The translations under genes were made by a program, and so were the position numbers. A DNA stretch of 25,647 bases from contig KN885149.1 of NCBI GenBank assembly GCA_000934455.1, positions 59,004-84,650 on the forward strand, written 5' to 3'. Below are positions 1 to 8,400 of this stretch, piece after piece. A model generated the notes under the pieces. The model did not search any database. It was not told the origin of the DNA and was given only the letters and a program-made list of their open reading frames with translations. The DNA comes from Apostichopus parvimensis. Taxonomy: Eukaryota > Echinodermata > Holothuroidea > Aspidochirotida > Stichopodidae. Every line of letters starts with the position of its first letter. Within the stretch, counting starts at the first letter, position 1.

Positions 1-660
1 CAGCCCCTTAACCAAAAATGTTTGTGAAAATTCGGGCAATATGCTGAGAATTTTTCGGGCACCTACTGAAAGAAAAATAATTTGCTATGTGTTTTCAATG
101 GTTAAACTGATATTATTATGATCATTATTATTGTAACGACTTTCCCAATATTTATAACCAATATGGAAGAGTAATAACACGGCAAATGATTGTATGTTAT
201 CGGCATGCGATGTATTTACCGACGCATGCCTATATGATATGCACATTAACAAGTTAAACGCGCGCGGAGCGCGCGAAAAATTGTGGTAATATTTTTCGGG
301 CAAGTCGTTACAGCCCCCAAATCAAATTGGGCTCCTACACCTATGGTAGTAAACATTTAAAACTTCCCGAAATATTTCATTCGACGTGGGTTTCGCTTTG
401 TAAACTCTTTTTTATTTAGAAATTTTTATGTAGAAAAAGGGCACATTTTTAACCTGAGGAAAAGTGGGGGGCACGTGCCCCCTGTGCCCCCCCCCGGTTC
501 CGCCGCCCTTGACTGTGTACAATGGGAATCATCCATTCAGTTGATAGAACCTTGCAGTTGTCAGGGTCCCTGGTAGAACAATGGGCTTGTAACCCTGTGG
601 ATACATGAATGGTTCGAATTCCGTTCAAAAAACAAACATTTCTTTGCATCTTTCAATGGT
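1..660. repeat. Fragments of a dispersed, non-coding repeat
   Basis: This stretch has no convincing gene. It contains two partly similar blocks: TTTTTCGGGCA followed shortly by CAG-type sequence near 52-70 and again near 293-315, and two CAGCCCC starts at 1 and 312. A perfect 7-bp GC palindrome (CGCGCGC-GGA-GCGCGCG) lies at 259-275. A C-rich block with a run of nine C at 487-495 follows. Read on the minus strand, that block gives a Gly/Arg/Ala-rich peptide of a kind often produced by translating marine invertebrate repeats, so I treat the 66-codon reading frame at 449-649 as repeat-derived. The family is not named because its ends are not visible; the element may begin left of the window. Confidence 0.4.
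553..626 (+). pseudogene. tRNA-like sequence (tRNA relic or SINE head)
   Basis: The segment has a D-arm-like block CCCTGGTAGAAC at 568-579, a seven-base anticodon-like loop CTTGTAA (anticodon TGT) closed by GGG/CCC around 583-594, and a T-arm-like GGTTCGAATTCC at 611-622 resembling an RNA polymerase III B box. The T loop has one extra T, the lower anticodon stem is mismatched and no clean acceptor stem was found. It is therefore not a functional tRNA gene as read; a tRNA-derived SINE head or a decayed tRNA is the better reading, and chance resemblance is possible. Confidence 0.25.
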
Positions 661-694
661 TTTGTTTATAATTTTCCGGTTAGCTTGCGTTGTT

Positions 695-732
695 GATCTG
701 GGATTTCGGTAAGGGTACCGAAATCCCAGATC
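695..732. repeat. Perfect 17-bp hairpin at the left end of a miniature transposon
   Basis: GATCTGGGATTTCGGTA at 695-711 is followed by a four-base loop (AGGG) and its exact reverse complement at 716-732. The right arm is the left terminus of the element at 716-1095; the left arm has the same sequence and orientation as that element's right terminus. This looks like a leftover element end lying head-on against a second copy, or a rearranged terminus. Confidence 0.8.
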
Positions 733-1095
733 TGGGCCAGATATAAGAATCCAGATCTGGGCTGGACCGGAATATCAATCTGGGCCAGTTCTGCTCTAGC
801 TCTGGAATTTATATCTGGTCAGATAAAAATTGGGAAGATATGAATTGATATATAAAATGAAGTTTTATATGACCCATATAAAATATTTTATCTAGTTAAA
901 TTTTATGGCATCCATATCTGGGCCAGATAAAACTTAATCTGTGAATCTGGATTGAATACAGGGCCAGTTATATCTGGCTTTATATTGCCAGATAAAACTT
1001 AATCTGCATATCTGGATAGTCTTCATATCAAGGTATATATCTGGTTTTATAAAGGCTTGATATGGCCAGATTAAACCAGATCTGGGATTTCGGTA
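716..1095. mobile_element. 380-bp miniature inverted-repeat transposon, no coding capacity
   Basis: The element begins TACCGAAATCCCAGATCTGG (716-735) and ends with the exact reverse complement of those 20 bases (1076-1095). The interior is AT-rich and holds many imperfect copies of the half-sites ATCTGG and CCAGAT, often face to face as in ATCTGGGCCAGAT, plus a repeated CAGATAAAACTTAATCTG block near 914-940 and 989-1008. No reading frame of note is present, so it would depend on a transposase made elsewhere. I see no convincing target-site duplication; the flanks are AGGG and AGTGG. The superfamily is not assigned. Confidence 0.7.
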
Positions 1096-1245
1096 AGTGG
1101 TTCATTTACTGATATGAAATGAAACTACTGATGCAGGTGCATTGTAGGCCTAATTGGATTTATTAGTATCGAATATTGAATACTTATGTTATTCATTTAT
1201 GGTGAAATTAAATCAGGCTTCTTATTACTTTTGAGTCGATAAATG

Positions 1246-1320
1246 CATGGAGGTTACCTCCATGATAAAAGTAACTACTAATTTGCATTGATTATGGAGG
1301 TAAAAACAGTTTTACCTCCA
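1246..1320. repeat. Cluster of four alternating GGAGGTAA palindrome arms
   Basis: CATGGAGGT-T-ACCTCCATG (1246-1264) is a perfect 9-bp palindrome around one base. TGGAGGTAAAA-ACAG-TTTTACCTCCA (1295-1320) is a perfect 11-bp hairpin. The right arm of the first and left arm of the second also pair with each other (TTACCTCCAT and ATGGAGGTAA), so the four arms can fold in several ways. It lies about 0.8 kb upstream of the GTPBP3 start codon. It may be a fold-back repeat remnant or a regulatory structure. Confidence 0.6.
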
Positions 1321-1409
1321 AGCATTGATCAACAGTGACACTGCATGGGCATGTCCCTACAGGTCCGACGTGACACTTGATGGTCGGCGAATTACGTCCT
1401 TAAATTTCC

Positions 1410-1925
1410 TTGAAGTATTTACATGACATCATTATTACGTACAATTCCATAAGAAGATTGCGAAAATTAAGGTCGCAATTTCAATTTCCTGTGAATTTTC
1501 ATGATTCATCAAAGCGAAATGGGTTTTGTTTTTCTCCAGATATATTCTTACATCAAACCAGTAAGGGAGGACTTTTTCTTCAGTTACACCTCCATACCAT
1601 TGTTGTTTGTGATTTGTTTGCAAACACGGTAGCCTTAGATTTAGCATCGTTGCAGCTCATAGGCACCGTATATAATGGTGAGTTTAATTTAAATGTCATT
1701 GTTGAGAAACGTAAGAAGTTTGTAAAACACTGGCTTTATGATGTACTCATTTTGAAAGTCCGAAATTACATAGTACGCACTTGGCCTAGGACTACTAGTT
1801 TCATAATACCGTCGTATATATTGGTACCAGATGAGCGAACTGTAATTAACTTGAAACGTCGTGGTTGTTCGACCGGCAGGTATCATTTCTTAACTGGAGT
1901 GTCTCCATTTCATTTTCTAGATTGA
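1410..1925 (+). CDS. Unrecognised 171-codon reading frame upstream of GTPBP3
   Basis: An uninterrupted frame of 171 codons runs from an ATG to TGA, 200 bp before the GTPBP3 start. The product would be basic, with a lysine/arginine-rich start (about residues 14-22) and a central EKRKKF stretch near residue 99. I recognise no domain, signal peptide or clear transmembrane segment. Shorter frames are open on the opposite strand. In AT-rich DNA this length is unusual but can occur by chance, and no splice sites or codon bias argue for expression. It could be 5' leader of GTPBP3, a decayed transposon fragment, or nothing. Confidence 0.15.
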   Translation: MKYLHDIIITYNSIRRLRKLRSQFQFPVNFHDSSKRNGFCFSPDIFLHQTSKGGLFLQLHLHTIVVCDLFANTVALDLASLQLIGTVYNGEFNLNVIVEKRKKFVKHWLYDVLILKVRNYIVRTWPRTTSFIIPSYILVPDERTVINLKRRGCSTGRYHFLTGVSPFHFLD

Positions 1926-2126
1926 GGAACCCTGCGCTGTCTTGCTGCCATAGAAAGTTATTGACACACATGGGATGAAGATGCTACAATGGACCACAAG
2001 AAAAGAAAAAAAGAAGATAATTGCATAATTTAACATTATTTGTTTCTTCTTATTCTTGCCCAGAGGAAGTTACATCTTTATGATTTTGCTACCCATTTCT
2101 AAGAGTGTCAAATAAAGTTTGAAAAC

Positions 2127-2427
2127 ATGTTGAATTTTGCACAAAGATATCGGACGGTGCAGATAGTATGCATACAGTGGAAAAGGTGTCTGTCTAGAAC
2201 TACTTTTAAAATGGGGCGCTCAGTGAAGACAATATATGCATTGTCATCTGGCCAAGGACCAGCTGGTCTCGCGGTAATAAGAGCCTCTGGACCAAGATGC
2301 AGTGATGTCTTGAAAGAGGTTACCAAACAATCACATCTTCCTCGTCCCAGAATAGCTGTGAATAGGGACATATTCAGTCCACTGTCTGGAGAACTGCTTG
2401 ATAAATCGATTGTGCTCTGGTTCCCAG
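2127..2427 (+). CDS. GTPBP3: GTPBP3 exon 1: presequence and start of folate-binding domain
   Basis: Encodes residues 1-100 plus one base (phase 1). Residues 1-28 are rich in Arg/Lys with no acidic residue, as expected for mitochondrial import. The family match starts at Met29 ([14 protein letters not shown]), where bacterial MnmE starts. The donor is CCAG/GTGAGC at 2428. The reading frame continues to 2570 in the intron, but that extension has no family similarity. Confidence 0.93.
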
Positions 2428-5400
2428 GTGAGCTAACTTCTTTGAAACATCAAACAAGCTATCTTGAGTGCAGCATGTGTATTCTTAATTTAACTTCACC
2501 GCTGCATTTCAATTTGTCCATTAATTCTGCAGTTTCCATTCATTGTGTCAGTCGTTTGCAGTGTGCATAACTGTACATTTAGAATGTCTATAAATTCGTT
2601 AATATTTTTGTTATTTTGTGTATATGTTTCCTACCTGGGACTGTGTTTAACATTATGTATTTATTTTAGTCAATTGTGGCACCTGTTTGCATAGGAATAA
2701 GGAATATATGCCATATTGCACATCCTCACGTCTATTGATAAAGTATCCAATCAAATCCTTTAGGTCCTAACAGTTTTACAGGGGATGATGTTTGTGAGTT
2801 TCATGTCCATGGTGGGTTGGCTGTCATCCAAGCAGTACTGAGAGTTCTAGGAACCTGTGAAGATCTACATCAAGCTGAGCCTGGTGAGTTTACAAAACGG
2901 TAAGCTTGTTGTGAATGTGTGATCTTTAGTTACAGCTAAAATCTGAATTCTGTGACATAGCATTTTTAAAGGCTCCAAATTTATTCTCTTGTTGGATACG
3001 ATAGTTCCTCCTATGTAGAGAAACTGCTATTGTACATCTTTACAATTGTACAGCAACTTGACCATTTTGTGTAGCTTTTTGCAATGCCAAACTAGGCCAA
3101 ATTCCATATACACAAGTATGCATTTTATGTATCAAGTATGCACATATTGGGAGTATATATGATCTGTCGTATACATACCATAGCAGTATATTCATATATC
3201 ATGTACTTTAATTTAATTTACAATAGCAGCAAGACAGGTATAGTATCAGCTGTTCGAAAGTATAAAAGAAAAAAACATTATTTTTTTATTGGGGGGGGGG
3301 GGGGTTAGTATACAGGGTTAAAATATTGAATTAATCAGAGTTATGATACATCTGCCATCCAACTCATAGACCGTCTGCAGTATGTTAATAATATATTCCT
3401 CAAAGCTGAATACGTATTGAAATGAAAGCTTCCCTCCTGGGAGGGAGATGGATAAATTAGGGATCCCCACCTGTGAGCTGGGTAGAAATTGCATTCCTGA
3501 GGTAAATTAGTTTATTCTTAATTTCAGCAAATCATTTTATCTACAACTATTACAAATGTTTTTACCTTTGTTAAAAGTTGGGTAGAGAATTAGATTGCTT
3601 TCATGCAGTCATACACCTTTCAACTGATCGAGTCTCTTCTTTTCCCTCCGTACATGTATATATGTATAGAGCCTTCATCAATGGGAAACTTGATTTAACC
3701 GAGGTGGAAGGATTAGGAGATTTGGTGGCAGCAGAGACCGAAACACAGAGACAGCAAGCCTTGAGACAGATGTCAGGTGAATTAGGAAGCTTGTATGGAA
3801 AATGGAGGAACGAGCTAGTAAAGGTAAAGGAAGTAGGATCAATATATTAAACATATATATGTGGTACTGTACCGTGACTGAAGTAAACAACATTGGCAGA
3901 TTTGGCAAAGGAGTTACTGTAGTTACTCAGGTGGCAGGCAATGCTACACTTCATCTTTAAGGAGAAAAGTATTTCAGACTGTTTATCAAAATCCGACCCC
4001 ATCCTCAATGTATTGTGCCTTACATTGATACATTTGATTGAATACTACCAAATTTTGAATGGCTAAAAAATATCATTTCTCTCTGTGCATGAAATGATTC
4101 AAATATGATGAAGAAAGCCCCCTCCCCCAAGAAACTTTTTTAGCTCAATTGCCATGATGACAGCACCAGCTAGAATAACTCTCCTCAGTCTCCTGCTGTC
4201 AGATGGGTTAAAGGCATTGAAGACTCGCCCCAAACCGCGTGCCGCGCTCTGAAAAAGTTAACTTTCCGTTTCTTGCAAGTGAAGTTTTTTTTCTTGTCAC
4301 TACAAAATGCAGACAGTAATGAAACGTGATACCTTGTTATCTTTCATCTCGACCTGAGATCAGGAAGTTCCATAACAACTCCCTGCTGAGATGTCCATCA
4401 CTGCTGCTATGTACCCTGTGTTGTGGGTATTGAGCGTAGCTGTATGTATTGACTGTACACTAGTGTCTAATGACCGACGGTAGCAAGCTGTGTGTGTATT
4501 TCTGGGATTAATCGTGGTGTCTAACACTTCTGTTACACCTCATTTGAAACTAGGTCAGATAACCGGCATGAGACGTTTCTTTGTGCGCGAGTCTTCACAC
4601 CTTTTAAGTTAGAAAGCTAGATAAGCATCCACATTTAGTACAGTCATGCATTGGATGGGTGCATGCCGTTAACAGTTACACCATACAGTCCCAAGTGCTC
4701 TAAACCTGCCAAATGTCTACTTTGGCCGGTGAGGTATCTGTCAGTCACTTGCAGGCTGGAGATATCACACTCTTGTCCATTATTGTTCAGTGAAGTGGGA
4801 ACCAATGGAGGGGAGGGGGGTGGGGGACATAGGCAGTAGAGGGAAGTTGGGGGAAGTCCTGTTTAAATTTGTTTGTGCAACAGGAACTTTTCCTTTGTAC
4901 AATAACACTGATATAGAGCATCCTGGTTGTTTGCATTATATCATTATTACTGCAATGGCAACTATGTTAGGTTTGCCTAGTGTGTACATAGTAGTGCCTA
5001 ATAAAACCAGGGTTATCTGTTGAAGGGCACAGAAGTACTCTTCTGCAAAGAGGAGAGGCACCTTTGGCCATTTGTTTTTTTGTCGAGCTTTGCTTGATGA
5101 TATGTTTCTAACCATTTTACACCCTGGGTGGCTACCCTTCATATTCTCCATACCATTCGCTATGTACACTACTTTTATTGAGTGCAAAGACCATGGTCCA
5201 TATATAGCTTTGATTCAGGCAGTGACATGCTGGAGGTATTGTGAGAAGAAAGAAGTGAGCAGAACAGACCACTCAGTAACCAAGACAACTGTATAACAAA
5301 GAAAAAGATTCTCTATTGTAACTCAAGATTAAAGAGACATAACATTGATCATGTTTAAACCTGTTTAAAAGTAAGTTGGCCTGACGTTTCGATCCTAGCA

Positions 5401-8400
5401 GGATCTTCTTCAGAGGCTAAATGACAAGTGACTTGTCTTGTCGTTTAGCCTCTGAAGAAGATGCTGCTAGGATCGAAACGTCAGGCCAACTTACTTTTAC
5501 ACATTCTCCTACACAGGCTCTCTAGTGGATAAGCAGTTTGTTGACAGTTTTATTTTATTTTTACTTTCATGTTTAAACCTGTCACATATTCCATCAGTCA
5601 TACTCATTTAGTCATTCCCTCCTTTGTTGAGACAAATGAGCTAGAAATGTGCAAAGGTGTTGGATTCACCACAATCAATCCCTTTTCGGCCGAAGTGCAT
5701 CTTGGGCAGTTGTTTGCCCTAAAATTCAATGCCCTGTAGAACCATGTCAGAAATGATGTGTTTTTGAAGGCTAAGGTATCCTCCACCACCCACCCTTACT
5801 CCCCACCCCCTCAACTGAAGTGTCAGTCTCCATACTGTTGACTGTAGATCTATTTTGTAAGAGTTGTCTTGGTTTTGATACGTCAGACCGTCTAGCTTTT
5901 AAGATGTATTAGAGAGAGTTATCAGACTTTTGTTGTATTTGGAAATTTTTAAGACTGTCAGTTAACAGCAGTTCTACTGTAAATGCCTGTGTACATTTCT
6001 TTCCTAGCAGTTATCACCTGAAAATAATAGTTGGAAATTTGGAAGACTAGATTAACTTATAATCAAAGAACATGCTAACTTAATAAAAAACATATGGCCA
6101 GCCATACAATTGTAGACAGTAATTGCACAACCCGAATAGTACCTCCTCTACTACAGTAAAGTGTTTACATTATAATAGCACCGAACCAAAGCAAACCACT
6201 GTAAAGTTTCTTTGGAAGCCTGACTGATATAAAGACATGTTTTTGGAAGGACTAGCTAATGAACTTCCTTCTATATGGTGATCCCTCTTAACCACAACAA
6301 CCAAAGGTCAAAGAGATTATCAAATAAACAGTGTACAGCCTTCCTACCAAAAGATTTGAGGGACAGAAGAATTTACTAAACAATACACAAAGGACAAGGT
6401 TTTTCCCTGAACAAACAGGATATAGATTACCAGCTAACCTTAGCTTTGTATGTAACATGCTGGTACTATATAGAGTGCCAATACTCTACTTTGTTGCTGG
6501 ATAGTACAACAGTATAAAGTAATAAAGTTGTTTTCAGGAATAAGAAAATTTCAAAATGTCCTCCCTGGCCTTGTGTATCATATTTGATCAAAGTTACATT
6601 GTAACAAAATAACTAAGTATCCTTTGGCTGCATACTATGTATAAAGCTAAAAATAATACATTTTAAGAAACACTTAAGACTAATTTATCCTTCAACTGAT
6701 GAAAAAAGAAGCACACTTCTGATTGCAACATTATTTAGCTTGATAATGGTGATTATATCTAAGTTGAGCGAGATAGAATTTGGTGTCCTTATACATATTT
6801 ATCAAATCTTCAATAGCAAACAGAAGAATGTAGTGAACTGTGTAAAGCTAGGTCAGAGATATACAGATAAATTACCAGTGAACGTATTTTGAACCTATTT
6901 TGAACCTATTTTGTCTTTCATTTTATTTTCACAATTCCACGTAACCAAATGTTTTGGTGCCGCCTTCAATATTATAAGTGGTAGATTACTGTACTAGACA
7001 ATTACATGGCCATCAATGGAGGGGAAAATGCCTGGAAAAATGGCTAAAGTGTTTTGTTTTTAATATTTATTGATGATCGAGGTTAAGAAAAATGTATGGT
7101 CATGAACTATTTTGTAATTTAAGCAATATTTTCTTTCTCGTGATTCATTTTTGGAACCTATTCCAGGTATGCTGAATCACAATGGTGCTGCCTTTCATTC
7201 AGCTTATAATAGCTAATTCATTCAGTTTAACTGTTTCATAATAATATACTGCAGGTTTTTGAAAATAGTCAAAGATTGTTGATGAGTAAAACTGACATTG
7301 ACTTAGAAGGTATCGTACAGGCGATTCAGAGCTTTGAACTTTTGATTCCTGTTGCTAATGACAAATTAGTTTAGTACCTGGCGGTCACATCTGATTGTAA
7401 GATAAAAATTAGAAAAATATCATCATAAAGAAATGTAAGAAGTAGTTAGCAATGTCAATGGTGTCTTTGTTCCTTACTCGAAAGGCCATAATCATGTCAA
7501 CAAATGAAACTAACTTTATTTTACTACTTGTTCACCATATGTACCAAAGTCATAGTTCAGTACGTATAATATTTACTTACTGTATTGGAATGTATGGTAA
7601 CGTGGCAAGGAAGCTTTAATGAGAAGAACTTCTTTCTCTGTTAATGATTGGGTCTTTAAATAGGTTAGGTTTTTTAAAATAATCATCAAAATGGTTCATT
7701 CTGTCATTAGAGCACAGAATACTTAAAGACAATATGTTCTTCTTTGACTGTTAGATTAACAATGTCACGTAGGCCTCTGTCAGTTGGTCAAATTGGTCTT
7801 AGAGTGGTTCTTTGAATTAGCTAATAAATTAAGTCCTGACTACTCCTTTAACCAAGAGGCCATCAAAAGGGATTTGATTCCCTACTTGAAACTAATTCTA
7901 CACAGATACTATGTGTAAGTATTCTCACACTATTTGTACAAGGTACTATGTATAGTTGAAGATAACATATATATATATATATATACATGTACAGTACTGT
8001 ATTGTATTGTATTCAGAGATACATGTAAACACACTGTTTTGTCATGTAACTGTACAGTATTTCAGTTCAGGATGTAGTATGATGCAATAATTAATCAGTT
8101 TCAACGTTGCACTCATATCCGTAATATCATTGCAATGTTGGCACACATATGTATCAATTCTGGTTTGGATGATAGCCCAATGTATAGTGTCATTTTTCCT
8201 GGTATTGATCACATATATATTACATTGAATTGCAAATGCACAAGTGCATTATACAAAATCACTGTGCGATACTGTATGTCTAGTTTTGTAGCTGACTATA
8301 CAGTTGGTCTAGACCACATCCAACTTTCAATTGGCATGCGTCACAATGATCACATCCTTCCTCTGTTTCTTGAGAAAACGTAAGCCTTTTGTCAGATAAA

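Larger units (their letters stand above)
5349..5582. mobile_element. Short insertion with 16-bp target duplication, Penelope-like
   Basis: TCATGTTTAAACCTGT occurs at 5349-5364 and again at 5567-5582. Between them are 202 bp made of a near-perfect inverted repeat (arms about 5367-5428 and 5437-5498, with two mismatches) followed by a short unique stretch ending in a T-rich tract. Each arm holds a hammerhead-ribozyme-like core. Penelope-like retroelements are known to carry such ribozymes in their terminal repeats and to form inverted terminal copies. No reverse transcriptase is present, so this would be a non-autonomous or heavily truncated copy. Confidence 0.65.

Noticed and set aside
449..649. 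Gly/Arg-rich minus-strand peptide
   Set aside because: It overlaps a C-rich dispersed repeat and a tRNA-like segment; its composition reflects the repeat.
8135..8383. 82-codon plus-strand frame in intron 3
   Set aside because: No homology, splice sites or codon pattern; GTPBP3 exons 3 and 4 join in phase without it.
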